A stretch of 64,000 nucleotides of DNA, taken from positions 1,755,001 through 1,819,000 of the forward strand of contig NZ_CP134228.1 in NCBI RefSeq assembly GCF_031656215.1, written 5' to 3'. Below the pieces are notes generated by a model. It made no database searches, was not told where the DNA came from, and worked only from the letters and a program-made list of their open reading frames with translations. The translations under genes were made by a program, and so were the position numbers. Origin of the DNA: Mesorhizobium koreense. GTDB taxonomy: Bacteria; Pseudomonadota; Alphaproteobacteria; Rhizobiales; Rhizobiaceae. Below are positions 50,848 through 61,396 of the stretch, one piece after another; positions within the stretch are counted from its first letter, which is position 1; each line of letters begins with the position of its first letter.

Positions 50848-51915
50848 TTAGTCGCCACGCAACTCCCGATAGAGCTGTTCGACGCCCAGACGGTTAAGAT
50901 TGAGTGCTGGCAAAAGGTCATTCTCCGAACGAAAATTACGCGCACAGATGGCGTCAAATAGAGCAATCCCGGCGCGGTGCAGCGGGAGGTCCAGTCCAGC
51001 AATCTCTCCAAGTGCCTCAAGGGGCACCAGCCCGAATGGTACGTCCTCGGTGATGAAGCGGGTCTCTAGGGACCTCGGACCGAGCAACTCCGGCCGCTTC
51101 TTGTAAACCGCCGCAGCCATCTCACCGACAGGCCCCGGAGCGACGCCAAAGGAGTGGACGTAGTGGTCCTGGACACTGCGAACCTTGAGACCAAAAGTCT
51201 TCGCTAGAACCATCCGTTCAACATCCATTGCGTCGATGATGCGACCGACCCCTGGCGTGATCGAGCCGTAGTTTGACCAGTCCTCGCCTCGTTCAGCACG
51301 GGTGAGATTTCCGAGCATGTTCGCGACATGCGCCGGCGGATTAAGGTTGCTGAGCATGATTGCAAGCATGTTCTCTCGCAGATCGAAGCGGTCGCCAAAC
51401 AGGGCGTGGCACTTTTCGAGACTCACGTTTCTGTGCCGGGTCGGTAACGTCGCGACATCAAGCCTTGTTCGAACACCGGAAATATGAGCACTGCGCGGAC
51501 CCGTCTTTCGCGCGGTCAGAACTGTGGTTGCCCAGACGGCGATCGGCAAATCCACGCTGCGTTGTGAAAGTAAACGGTGAAGATAAAGCGCTGCGAACGA
51601 GCAATGGGAGCTGATGATAACGCACTGACCCGTTCTCAATCGCGGCGCAAGCTCATCGAAGGCATTCTTGAACCCGTTTGCCTGAACAGTGATAATGATC
51701 GCTTCGGCGCTTTCTAATGCTTGGTCAGGATCGCGAACTACTCGGATTTGATAGGAACCCTCAAGCTTACCGGAAATGAGAAGCGGCGCCCCGCCATCGA
51801 AATCTACGAGGGCGGCTCCGCTGGGCGACCAGACAACAGGTTCATGGCCGTGATTAATGAGATAAGCGGTGTAGCCACGCCCAATCCCGCCGAAACCAAT
51901 GATGGCGACACGCAT
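50848..51915 (-). CDS. NAD(P)-dependent opine dehydrogenase-like protein
   Basis: A 355-aa oxidoreductase. An N-terminal Rossmann domain (MRVAIIGFGGIGRGYTAYLINHGHEPVVWS) is followed by the octopine/nopaline dehydrogenase C-terminal domain with the conserved histidine region near HSFGVAPGPVGEMA. Such enzymes form or oxidise N-(carboxyalkyl)amino acids. ATG 51915 is chosen because the Rossmann motif starts there, although the frame is open upstream. The gap to the serine dehydratase is 99 bases. Exact substrate unknown. Confidence 0.82.
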   Translation of the reverse strand: MRVAIIGFGGIGRGYTAYLINHGHEPVVWSPSGAALVDFDGGAPLLISGKLEGSYQIRVVRDPDQALESAEAIIITVQANGFKNAFDELAPRLRTGQCVIISSHCSFAALYLHRLLSQRSVDLPIAVWATTVLTARKTGPRSAHISGVRTRLDVATLPTRHRNVSLEKCHALFGDRFDLRENMLAIMLSNLNPPAHVANMLGNLTRAERGEDWSNYGSITPGVGRIIDAMDVERMVLAKTFGLKVRSVQDHYVHSFGVAPGPVGEMAAAVYKKRPELLGPRSLETRFITEDVPFGLVPLEALGEIAGLDLPLHRAGIALFDAICARNFRSENDLLPALNLNRLGVEQLYRELRGD

Positions 51916-52074
51916 AAGATTACCCAAAATGTGGTGGTGAAATTTCGACGAGCGGCTTGTCAGCCTGGACCGCCAACGAGTCCGTTTGAGTGCATTGATC
52001 TGATCGGAAGCATCGTCGCGCTCTTGCAGCCTTCCAATCTTCCTCAAACCCGGCCAAATCGACGGTGTCGGTAG

Positions 52075-53472
52075 TCACGGCCTTGGTGCCTCGTCGGAAA
52101 GATAGGCGAGTTCTCCGAGGGTTACTGGCTTCAGAGGAGGCCGGATGTGGTAGAAGCCAACGTCCTCCATCGGTCGGTGCTGTGCAGCCGAGATGATGTG
52201 ACTAACGGTATAGCCACATTGGCGCCCCTGACAGGGCCCCATCCCTGCCCGGGTGAAGGCTTTCACCTGATTGGGGCCGGGACGCCCGAGCCCCGCCATC
52301 GTACGTATCTCGCGGGCGGCGATTTCCTCGCAGCGGCAGACAACGACTTCGTCGTCCGGGACAAAGATTGCCCTACGCGGTCGGAACAACGCATCGAGAA
52401 ACGGGCGGAGCGCCAGTTCGCGATCAAGCTTCGCTCGAGCGGGCCTCGCAGCTTCGGCCGCGCCTTCTGATGTGATCCTGCCGAGTCTCACTGCAACGCC
52501 TAAAGCGGCGATCTCACCACGCAGTGCGGCAGCATTTGCGCCAGCGATACCAGCGCCGTCTCCTGCGATGAAAATCTTCGGTTGAGAACTCTCCCCCCAC
52601 GCATTGAGGGTGGGAACGTAGCAATCCTGATCGTCACGCCAAGTCACTGCGCAGCCGAGCGCCAGCGCAACGTGAATGCCAGGGATCACACCTTCATGCA
52701 CGAGAAGGGTGTCCGCTTGCACCGCCTCTTCTGCACCCGAGGCTGTCCGGTAACGTATCGTCTCAAGTCGATCCGTTCCCAAAGCCTCGATATCCGTAAC
52801 ATGGCGGATGCGTCGAACGCCGGACATCCGAAGAGCCAGTGACCACCCGATCCCTTTGAAAAGGTCCCCCATGTTTCTCAGTGCGCCTGGGAGATGTCGT
52901 AAGGCTGAGGCCATCCGCCCCGTTGGCATCGTATCGAGATACCCACCGATCTTGCCCCCCGCCTTCAAAAGTTGAGTCATGTAAAGCAGCATCAGCGGTC
53001 CGCTGCCTGCGAGCCAAACAGGCTTTGTCGGCACTTGGCCTGCGTTCTTGAGAAGGATTTGGCCGGCGCCGACCGTGAGGATGCCTGGGAGAGTCCATCC
53101 TCTAAATGGCGCAGGCCTTTCTTGCGCACCGGTGGCAAGCAGAATGGTACGTGCTTCGATGATCCGTGCCTTGCCCGACTTGGTCACGAAGGCGCGAAAG
53201 CCGGGTTCGATCTGCCAAAGCTGCGAGCCTGGTTCGTAGGCTGCACCACTTGCACGGAAGGCCTCGGCGGCCGAGAGCCCTCCAAGGTAGGTCGGGCCAA
53301 GCAGTTTGCCACGTTCCGTCGCCGCAACGGTCTCGATGCCACGCCAAATCTGGCCGCCGGGCTCTGGCTGCTCGTCGATCACGAGGACATCGAGCTCTGC
53401 TCGCCGTGCGGTGACCGCGGCTGCCATACCGGCTGGTCCGGCTCCGATAATCAGAAGATCAACTGGCCTCAT
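52075..53472 (-). CDS. FAD-dependent oxidoreductase, opine oxidase subunit A/HcnB-like
   Basis: A 465-aa flavoprotein. An N-terminal FAD motif DLLIIGAGPAGMAAAV, a second nucleotide motif (VWLAGSGPLMLLYM) and a C-terminal BFD-like cysteine set (VVCRCEEIAA, then MGPCQGRQCGYTV) match the A subunits of opine oxidases and cyanide synthases. These normally pair with a B subunit (a glycine-oxidase-like protein) and a small ferredoxin-like subunit, neither of which is found here. The ATG at 53472 lies 73 bases from the first CRISPR repeat. Confidence 0.85.
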   Translation of the reverse strand: MRPVDLLIIGAGPAGMAAAVTARRAELDVLVIDEQPEPGGQIWRGIETVAATERGKLLGPTYLGGLSAAEAFRASGAAYEPGSQLWQIEPGFRAFVTKSGKARIIEARTILLATGAQERPAPFRGWTLPGILTVGAGQILLKNAGQVPTKPVWLAGSGPLMLLYMTQLLKAGGKIGGYLDTMPTGRMASALRHLPGALRNMGDLFKGIGWSLALRMSGVRRIRHVTDIEALGTDRLETIRYRTASGAEEAVQADTLLVHEGVIPGIHVALALGCAVTWRDDQDCYVPTLNAWGESSQPKIFIAGDGAGIAGANAAALRGEIAALGVAVRLGRITSEGAAEAARPARAKLDRELALRPFLDALFRPRRAIFVPDDEVVVCRCEEIAAREIRTMAGLGRPGPNQVKAFTRAGMGPCQGRQCGYTVSHIISAAQHRPMEDVGFYHIRPPLKPVTLGELAYLSDEAPRP

Positions 53473-53544
53473 GCTCCGAGTCCTCTTTTTCCACGCTGGC
53501 GCACGATGCGCATATGCCATTGCCTTTGCTCGAGAGATCGACGG

Positions 53545-56500
53545 GTTTCGATCCACGCCCGCGTGGGAACGGGCGACGCTCATGACCGGCCCTCCTGCGC
53601 GGAGAGGGCGAGTTTCGATCCACGCCCGCGTGGGAACGGGCGACATGGTTAGGCTGCCTCCCGCTCTTCACGATCAAGGTTTCGATCCACGCCCGCGTGG
53701 GAACGGGCGACCTTTCCGCCTGTTTGGCAAGGATCATTATTGCAGGTTTCGATCCACGCCCGCGTGGGAACGGGCGACGCACTCGATTTCCGGACTGTCG
53801 TTACATACCGGGAGTTTCGATCCACGCCCGCGTGGGAACGGGCGACGATAACAGCGGCATAGGCGGTGAGAGCGACTGATTGTTTCGATCCACGCCCGCG
53901 TGGGAACGGGCGACCGCATCGCCAGAGCGAGATCATCGAACAGGCGCAGTTTCGATCCACGCCCGCGTGGGAACGGGCGACAGGGCCGCTACGCAAGACG
54001 GTCACGACCGATCAGGGTTTCGATCCACGCCCGCGTGGGAACGGGCGACGGAGGCCGGGGGAAAATGATCGAATGGCAATCTGTTTCGATCCACGCCCGC
54101 GTGGGAACGGGCGACGCAGCGCATTCCTGACGATATTCTTGAGCGCTTGTTTCGATCCACGCCCGCGTGGGAACGGGCGACGTGATCGACGCCGAGGCCG
54201 TAGCCAAAAACCGCATGTTTCGATCCACGCCCGCGTGGGAACGGGCGACAGGGCCGCTACGCAAGACGGTCACGACCGATCAGGGTTTCGATCCACGCCC
54301 GCGTGGGAACGGGCGACCGGTTCGACTGCGCAATGATATGACGCACGGAAGGTTTCGATCCACGCCCGCGTGGGAACGGGCGACATCGGCCTTATTCTCG
54401 GCACATCGCCTTCGCGAAGTTTCGATCCACGCCCGCGTGGGAACGGGCGACACGCGGACGAAAGCATGGCGAGCATGTGATTGGTGTTTCGATCCACGCC
54501 CGCGTGGGAACGGGCGACTCTGCGCCACATGGGCGCGCCCTGTTCCTGTCGAAGTTTCGATCCACGCCCGCGTGGGAACGGGCGACCTCGGCATGGTGGC
54601 GTTCAGCGCCTGGAACGGATTGTTTCGATCCACGCCCGCGTGGGAACGGGCGACGATCTTGCCGGGGCCGGCGGACCGAGGTCTAGCAGTTTCGATCCAC
54701 GCCCGCGTGGGAACGGGCGACCCCGAGCGGCACAACCGTGTTCTCGTCTAGGCCGGGTTTCGATCCACGCCCGCGTGGGAACGGGCGACGTCTGGCGCAA
54801 CCGCCGGCATGAGGAAGCTCTTGTTTCGATCCACGCCCGCGTGGGAACGGGCGACTGCTCACCGATCTCTATGCTCAAGCCATCGAAGGGTTTCGATCCA
54901 CGCCCGCGTGGGAACGGGCGACCGGGCAACTCGTCGACCTGTGCCGCGGCTCAAAAGTTTCGATCCACGCCCGCGTGGGAACGGGCGACCCCCCCGCCCC
55001 GGAGAAAATTACACTTGAAACTTGTTTCGATCCACGCCCGCGTGGGAACGGGCGACATGCGCCGGCAGGTGCAGTTCGGTTGGCCGGCGGTGTTTCGATC
55101 CACGCCCGCGTGGGAACGGGCGACTCGATGACCTCGGTGATTTGATAGAGCCCGAAGTGTTTCGATCCACGCCCGCGTGGGAACGGGCGACGCGGTCGCG
55201 CCGATGGCAACGACCGGGAAGGCGCCGTTTCGATCCACGCCCGCGTGGGAACGGGCGACCTGGCGCCCCACGCCCTCGACCTCGTCTACGCTGAGGTTTC
55301 GATCCACGCCCGCGTGGGAACGGGCGACAATAGGTGCTGTCGTCATCCGAATGCGTCAGCTTGTTTCGATCCACGCCCGCGTGGGAACGGGCGACGATAC
55401 GACGCCGTTGACGATGCCGGTTTCGAGAAGTTTCGATCCACGCCCGCGTGGGAACGGGCGACCCTCCGGGGCTGTTCACCGGAGAGTTTTCCCGAGAGTT
55501 TCGATCCACGCCCGCGTGGGAACGGGCGACTCTGTATCGAGGAGTTGGACGCCTGAGCTGCCGAGTTTCGATCCACGCCCGCGTGGGAACGGGCGACGTT
55601 CCCTCGGAACGATGCACGCTCATGGAGTTTGTGTTTCGATCCACGCCCGCGTGGGAACGGGCGACACTGCTTGAACTGACCCACCGTCATCCCCCTAAGG
55701 TTTCGATCCACGCCCGCGTGGGAACGGGCGACCGGCGTCGACGTCGGCCGAGGTCAGCTCGAAATCCGGTTTCGATCCACGCCCGCGTGGGAACGGGCGA
55801 CTATTCGTTCGCGAGCTCGACGAGCAGAAGGTCGGGTTTCGATCCACGCCCGCGTGGGAACGGGCGACGATTGGGATTAGGTTACTACGCCAGGCCATCG
55901 AGGGTTTCGATCCACGCCCGCGTGGGAACGGGCGACCCGTGCTTGGCCCCGTAATCGATAGCGCCAAGGATGTTTCGATCCACGCCCGCGTGGGAACGGG
56001 CGACGCGCGGCCGGTCACCTTCTCGTCCGTATCGGCGGAGTTTCGATCCACGCCCGCGTGGGAACGGGCGACGCTACACGCGAACGGAACAGCGCCCGAC
56101 CGGTGAGTTTCGATCCACGCCCGCGTGGGAACGGGCGACGTGCCGTTGGAATAGGTGTTGTCCAAAAGCGGCCGTTTCGATCCACGCCCGCGTGGGAACG
56201 GGCGACGGGAGGAGGTGGCGGCCACGAAGTGGATCAGATGTTTCGATCCACGCCCGCGTGGGAACGGGCGACCCGTTCGTTTGTCGCGAATAACGACCTG
56301 CCAAAAGTTTCGATCCACGCCCGCGTGGGAACGGGCGACACTGCCAGATCGCCTGACCGCAGAGTGCCCAAACGGTTTCGATCCACGCCCGCGTGGGAAC
56401 GGGCGACCCGATCGGCCCGGGCCACGACAAGCTTTCGGCCGAGTTTCGATCCACGCCCGCGTGGGAACGGGCGACCGGTCGACTGGAGCGAGGATCGCTA

Positions 56501-58237
56501 CGGGCTGAAGTTTCGATCCACGCCCGCGTGGGAACGGGCGACGGCGCAAGGAATTGGCGGGCGGGTGATGGACAATGTTTCGATCCACGCCCGCGTGGGA
56601 ACGGGCGACAAGACCATGGCGTGGTGCGTTTTGCCAAGGAAAAGTTTCGATCCACGCCCGCGTGGGAACGGGCGACCTACGCCGCGGCGCGGGCCGCGCT
56701 GACCGGAATGTTTCGATCCACGCCCGCGTGGGAACGGGCGACAATGAAGAGGTCCAGAAGATCCTCGCCGGCCGCTCGTTTCGATCCACGCCCGCGTGGG
56801 AACGGGCGACATTGAAGAGGGTGGCGATCTCGGTCAGCATGGCGTGTTTCGATCCACGCCCGCGTGGGAACGGGCGACTTCGTGGCGGCTTTCGGGTCGT
56901 GCTCTGTCGTGTCGTTTCGATCCACGCCCGCGTGGGAACGGGCGACATTTCGGAAAGGCCGCGCTTGCGCGCCTCGGCCATGTTTCGATCCACGCCCGCG
57001 TGGGAACGGGCGACTGGGGCAAGGACGTCAACGACGCCCTGCGGGCGTGTTTCGATCCACGCCCGCGTGGGAACGGGCGACGCCCAGGTCTCGCCGATGC
57101 GGCGCGATTTCTCGATGTTTCGATCCACGCCCGCGTGGGAACGGGCGACATGCTAGCGTCCGCTGAAGCATAAAGCGGGAGGATGTTTCGATCCACGCCC
57201 GCGTGGGAACGGGCGACCTAGCTCTGACGCTCTTTCGACGCCGTCCACGCGTGTTTCGATCCACGCCCGCGTGGGAACGGGCGACCTTAGCTCGTGGGTT
57301 CGACGGACACGAACCTACGGGTTTCGATCCACGCCCGCGTGGGAACGGGCGACCTGCTGGCGGCCGGCGAAGGCGTTCCGATCGGCGAGTTTCGATCCAC
57401 GCCCGCGTGGGAACGGGCGACGTCGGCGTCGGCGTCGAGCAGGCGCAGTCCCGCCGCGTTTCGATCCACGCCCGCGTGGGAACGGGCGACGACTGATAGA
57501 GTCCTTGACGAAGAATTACTTAAAGGTTTCGATCCACGCCCGCGTGGGAACGGGCGACTCCCGAAATATCGAAGGCCGCCGATGCCTATGAGTTTCGATC
57601 CACGCCCGCGTGGGAACGGGCGACCCAGTATCGGAGCAGGAGCTTGCGGATGCTGATTTGTTTCGATCCACGCCCGCGTGGGAACGGGCGACGATCAGGC
57701 GGCAATGTGGACAATGCCATTCGCCAGTTTCGATCCACGCCCGCGTGGGAACGGGCGACTTGCGGGTCTGGTTGATTGGTCGGCTATCGAAGATAGTTTC
57801 GATCCACGCCCGCGTGGGAACGGGCGACCGCCGATGGCGGCAGCGGGGCCAACAAGAATATCAAGTTTCGATCCACGCCCGCGTGGGAACGGGCGACTCC
57901 CGAACATGCCGGCGACATTCTTGTGCATGGCATGTTTCGATCCACGCCCGCGTGGGAACGGGCGACTCGGAGCAGTCGTATGGCTGCACGTCCATGACGC
58001 GTTTCGATCCACGCCCGCGTGGGAACGGGCGACCCATGTCGGGGATCTTCGCCTCGCACAATTACCGGTTTCGATCCACGCCCGCGTGGGAACGGGCGAC
58101 CAAGGTCACTCCGACCGCCAACCGTTGGTACATGAAGTTTCGATCCACGCCCGCGTGGGAACGGGCGACGAAAGGTCCGCAGCGTCAAAGCCAAGGGCTA
58201 CGCTGTTTCGATCCACGCCCGCGTGGGAACGGGCGAC
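53545..58237 (-). CRISPR. Type I-C CRISPR array, 70 repeats
   Basis: By hand count the array has 70 copies of a 33-base repeat. In transcribed orientation (minus strand) it begins GTCGCCCGTTCCCACG and ends GGCGTGGATCGAAAC, the type I-C pattern. Spacers are 33-36 bases. I saw no variant repeat, even at the far end (53545). The spacer at 53982-54016 recurs unchanged at 54250-54284. The leader side is 58238, toward cas2. Long open frames in this region are artefacts of the repeat period. Confidence 0.98.
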
Positions 58238-58445
58238 GCCTTCCATCTAACCTACTGGTTACTTTGAGGAAATAGCCAAGTTATCGCGAGCACGCTGAAA
58301 TAAGCGCCCCACAATGCGTCGTGTACACAAGGCCAAGAAAATTTCTTCACGATTTCAAAGAACTGGCCGTAGTGCGAACCCATCTGAAAATACCGACACG
58401 CTTGGGGTTCGCGCCGACCAGGCGGCACCATGGCGCGGGGCTGTG
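58238..58445 (-). promoter_or_regulatory. CRISPR leader
   Basis: These 208 bases lie between the cas2 stop and the first repeat and contain no gene. They are A/T-richer than the cas genes on the side nearest the array. New spacers would be added at the 58237 end. Confidence 0.75.
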
Positions 58446-58736
58446 CTACACGATCAACGTGCCACCCAGGTCTGCAGCGGGCTTCGCGCCAACATGCTCC
58501 ACTTTCCGCTGCCAGTTCGCGCCGAGGTGATAGTAGCGCAAGCTGTCGGTCGCCGGATCGATTATGCCTTCCAGGCGCGCTTTCAGCCTTGTCCATTGGG
58601 CGGGGTCGACTTCGATCTCGAACACCGAGTACTGCACACGCTGGCCAAAGTCACGGCATGCCTTGGCGACGGCACGCAACCGGGCGGCGCCTCCGCTTGT
58701 GGATGTGGCAACGTCATAGGTCACGAGTACCAGCAT
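58446..58736 (-). CDS. cas2: CRISPR-associated endonuclease Cas2
   Basis: A 96-aa Cas2 that bridges Cas1 dimers during spacer capture. It starts [16 protein letters not shown], with the conserved aspartate D8 and the typical [12 protein letters not shown] strand. ATG 58736 is two bases past the cas1 stop; an earlier in-frame start would overlap cas1. Confidence 0.96.
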   Translation of the reverse strand: MLVLVTYDVATSTSGGAARLRAVAKACRDFGQRVQYSVFEIEVDPAQWTRLKARLEGIIDPATDSLRYYHLGANWQRKVEHVGAKPAADLGGTLIV

Positions 58737-58738
58737 GG

Positions 58739-59773
58739 CTATTTCCAGAACCATGGCGGATAGGCGTCCAGATCACCACGCAAATGGCGCGCCAGCATCT
58801 GCGCCTGCAGGAACGGCACCAGACCCAATGGCGCTTTTTCCTCCAGGAAGGCATGTCGCCGCTCCTCCTTTTTGCGCTCCTGCCAGGCGGTCAGCACCGT
58901 GCGGCGCGCCTCGTCGGTCAAAAGCACCGCGCCGCTGTCGCTTCTGTCGAAATCACCGGTGCGCAATTGCCGGCGGTTGACCAGTGACAGCGCCAGTCGA
59001 TCGACGAGCACCGGCCGTAGTTCCTCCATCAGATCGAGCGCAAGGCTCGGCCGGCCCGGCCGGTCACGGTGCAGGAAGCCGACCGAGGGATCCAATCCAA
59101 CGCTTTCGCAGGCGCTGCGGCAATCGTGCGTGAGCAGCGTATAGAGGAATGAAAGCAAGGCGTTGAGCGGATCGAGCGGTGGCCGGCGGGAGCGCCCCGT
59201 CCAGCGCATCTCGGCATCGGGAGAGCGAACGAGATGATCGAACACCGAAAAATAGAGATTGGCCGCCTCGCCTTCCGAACCGCGCAGGCGGTCGACGTCC
59301 TCGCCGGCCAGTTCGACACGCCGCATGATGTGAGCCAGCCGCTCGACGACGACTGCGATGGCGTCGCGGACGGCCCCCTCCATCTCGCCGCCATAGTCGC
59401 GCAGCGCCCGCATCAGCACCGCGCGCTGGTTGGAAACCTTGCCCACCACGAGAGAGCGCACGATGTCTTCTGGCCTGTCGGAGGCTCGGTACTGCGCCCG
59501 CCGCAACAGCACATTGCCTGACACCGGCCCTTCGATCCGCGCCTGAAACCGGCCGTTGCGGCCCAGAAGGGTAATGCAGATCCCGGCCTCGGCGCAGGCG
59601 GCGACAAGAGCGGGAGACAGGAAGATGGGTCCGAAGACGACGATCGAGGCCAACATGTGCAGCGGCACACGCGCCTTCTCTTCGCCCTCCACCTCCGCGA
59701 CCAGATTCTCGCTGTCCTTGCGTAGCGCGGCCCCTTCGGTCGTGACATAGACGGTGTTGAGAAGTTTCTTCAC
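58739..59773 (-). CDS. cas1: CRISPR-associated endonuclease Cas1 (type I-C)
   Basis: A 344-aa integrase for new spacers. The N-terminal beta domain ([19 protein letters not shown]) and the C-terminal helical domain with the metal-binding residues in [10 protein letters not shown] (Glu), [23 protein letters not shown] (His, Asp/Glu) are visible. The GTG at 59773 overlaps the cas4 stop as GTGA, which settles the start. Confidence 0.96.
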   Translation of the reverse strand: MKKLLNTVYVTTEGAALRKDSENLVAEVEGEEKARVPLHMLASIVVFGPIFLSPALVAACAEAGICITLLGRNGRFQARIEGPVSGNVLLRRAQYRASDRPEDIVRSLVVGKVSNQRAVLMRALRDYGGEMEGAVRDAIAVVVERLAHIMRRVELAGEDVDRLRGSEGEAANLYFSVFDHLVRSPDAEMRWTGRSRRPPLDPLNALLSFLYTLLTHDCRSACESVGLDPSVGFLHRDRPGRPSLALDLMEELRPVLVDRLALSLVNRRQLRTGDFDRSDSGAVLLTDEARRTVLTAWQERKKEERRHAFLEEKAPLGLVPFLQAQMLARHLRGDLDAYPPWFWK

Positions 59774-60438
59774 GGCGCCGGTTCCTCCGCCGACAGGCGC
59801 GCGACCATACGGGCTCGCCATGCCTTTGCCGGCCTGGCGGCGGCATCGGGACGGCAGATGTCCTTGAGCGAACAGGCGCGGCAGCGCTCACGCCGCGTCG
59901 TCGGTGGTGGCGTGACGCCGGAGGAAAAGACGTCGGCGAAGGCCGTGGCCGTTTCCTCGGTCAACCGGCGCAGTTCGGCATCGAACGGCACGACGACGCG
60001 CCGCTTGGTTTCAGCATAGAAGATAGCGCCTTGCGGCGCCGGCGTACCGGTCATCTCCTCCAGGGCGAGCGCCTGTGCGCAAAGCTGCACCTCGTCGGCG
60101 CGGTGTAATTTCGGCTTGCCGCGCTTGTATTCCACCGGATAGGGCGTCTCCGTGCCATCTGGCTGCGGGTGGAATTCCACCAAGTCGGCGGTGCCGGCAA
60201 AACCCAACCGCTTGCAGGCGAGTGGCAGAGCCATGACACGGCGCACGCCGCGCGCCTTGCGCGAGCCGCCCTTGTCGGCGACGGCGTGCAGCACATGCCC
60301 TTCCGCCGTGAAGCGATTGTCGGCCCAGGCGCGCTCGATGTGGATCAGCGTGGCCTGCCGCAGGCAATAGACCGCGTGCTGGAGCGCGGAGAGCGGGAAG
60401 GGGTCGCTATCCAGCGCTCCTGCATCCGCAGCGGTCAT
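59770..60438 (-). CDS. cas4: CRISPR-associated exonuclease Cas4
   Basis: A 222-aa RecB-like nuclease that trims prespacers and selects the PAM. The nuclease motif YPVEYKRGKPK, the later QLCAQALALE segment and iron-sulfur cysteines (one in AVYCLRQ, three in CRACSLKDICRP) are present. ATG 60438 lies four bases after the cas7 stop. Confidence 0.95.
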   Translation of the reverse strand: MTAADAGALDSDPFPLSALQHAVYCLRQATLIHIERAWADNRFTAEGHVLHAVADKGGSRKARGVRRVMALPLACKRLGFAGTADLVEFHPQPDGTETPYPVEYKRGKPKLHRADEVQLCAQALALEEMTGTPAPQGAIFYAETKRRVVVPFDAELRRLTEETATAFADVFSSGVTPPPTTRRERCRACSLKDICRPDAAARPAKAWRARMVARLSAEEPAP

Positions 60439-60442
60439 GGCG

Positions 60443-61396
60443 TCAGCACTTCTCGATGATCTCCACCCCTTCGGGCAGGTTGTCGCGGTCGATGGTGACG
60501 GTGTAGTCGGAGAAGGCGCGGGCCGGCGGATAGTTGTCGATGTTCCGGTCGATAGCCTTGAACTCACTGTCGATATTGCGGCCGATATCCACCCGCTCGA
60601 ACAGGGCGTGGGCCGGGGCGTTGCCCATGGCGTTGCCGTGCTTGAAGACGATCAGCTTGCGCGTGGCCATCTCTCCGCGCGCCGCGGAATGGTCGTGCTC
60701 GAACATGGTGCACAGTGCCTCGAACAGAAGGTCGAGATCGGCGTCTGAAAAGCCGGTCCGCTCGGCCAGCTTGGCGGAAATGAAACCGTGTGCGCGATAG
60801 AGCGCGTACGGCACGATGTACTTGCGGCCCATGGTGCGGTTGTCGACGCGCTCGTTGCCTTCCTCGCTGCCTTCAGCCTGTTTTTTCTTCTCGGCTTCGT
60901 TGGTGGCCGCCATGCGGGTGATGGAGATTTCCTGCGGCAGGATCGGCTCGACGGAACCGGCGAAGGTCATCTGCACCGGGCCGCGCACCTGCCCGGCGTT
61001 GATGCCGGTGGACATGACGGCACCGAAGGTGCGTACGTCGAAGAAGTTGCGGCACATGAAGTCGCGGATTTCCTTCGCCTCGGCGTCGTCCTTCGGATTG
61101 AGCTTGGCATCTTTTTCGACCTTGGCGTCGTTCGGCCGCAGAGCCTTGTACGCCTGCCGATGCTTGTCGTTTAAGATGGCGCCTTCCTCGACATAGATGT
61201 GGTGTCCGTCCGTGTCGCCTTTGGCCAGTCCCACATAATTACGCACCTTGCGCTTGAGGCTGACGTCCGACACCAGCCCTTGATTGGTTTCAGGGTCGAG
61301 GCGCGGCAAATTACCGGCATCGGGGTCGCCGTTGGGGTTACCCTTGGTGACGTCGAACAAAAGGACGAAGTCGTAACGGTTGGCGATGGCGGTCAT
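60443..61396 (-). CDS. cas7c: Cascade backbone protein Cas7c (Csd2)
   Basis: A 317-aa RAMP protein that forms the filament along the crRNA in the type I-C Cascade. It opens with NRYDFVLLFDVTKGNPNGDPDAGNLPRLDPETNQG, the Csd2 signature, and contains the RGPVQMTFAGSVEPI segment. Its start overlaps the cas8c stop as ATGA. Confidence 0.96.
   Translation of the reverse strand: MTAIANRYDFVLLFDVTKGNPNGDPDAGNLPRLDPETNQGLVSDVSLKRKVRNYVGLAKGDTDGHHIYVEEGAILNDKHRQAYKALRPNDAKVEKDAKLNPKDDAEAKEIRDFMCRNFFDVRTFGAVMSTGINAGQVRGPVQMTFAGSVEPILPQEISITRMAATNEAEKKKQAEGSEEGNERVDNRTMGRKYIVPYALYRAHGFISAKLAERTGFSDADLDLLFEALCTMFEHDHSAARGEMATRKLIVFKHGNAMGNAPAHALFERVDIGRNIDSEFKAIDRNIDNYPPARAFSDYTVTIDRDNLPEGVEIIEKC

Noticed and set aside
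53600-58275. Long open frames on both strands within the CRISPR array (for example 55695-57128 minus)
   Set aside because: They are repetitive peptides such as ARSHAGVDRN and PRPRGNGR produced by the repeat itself, not genes.
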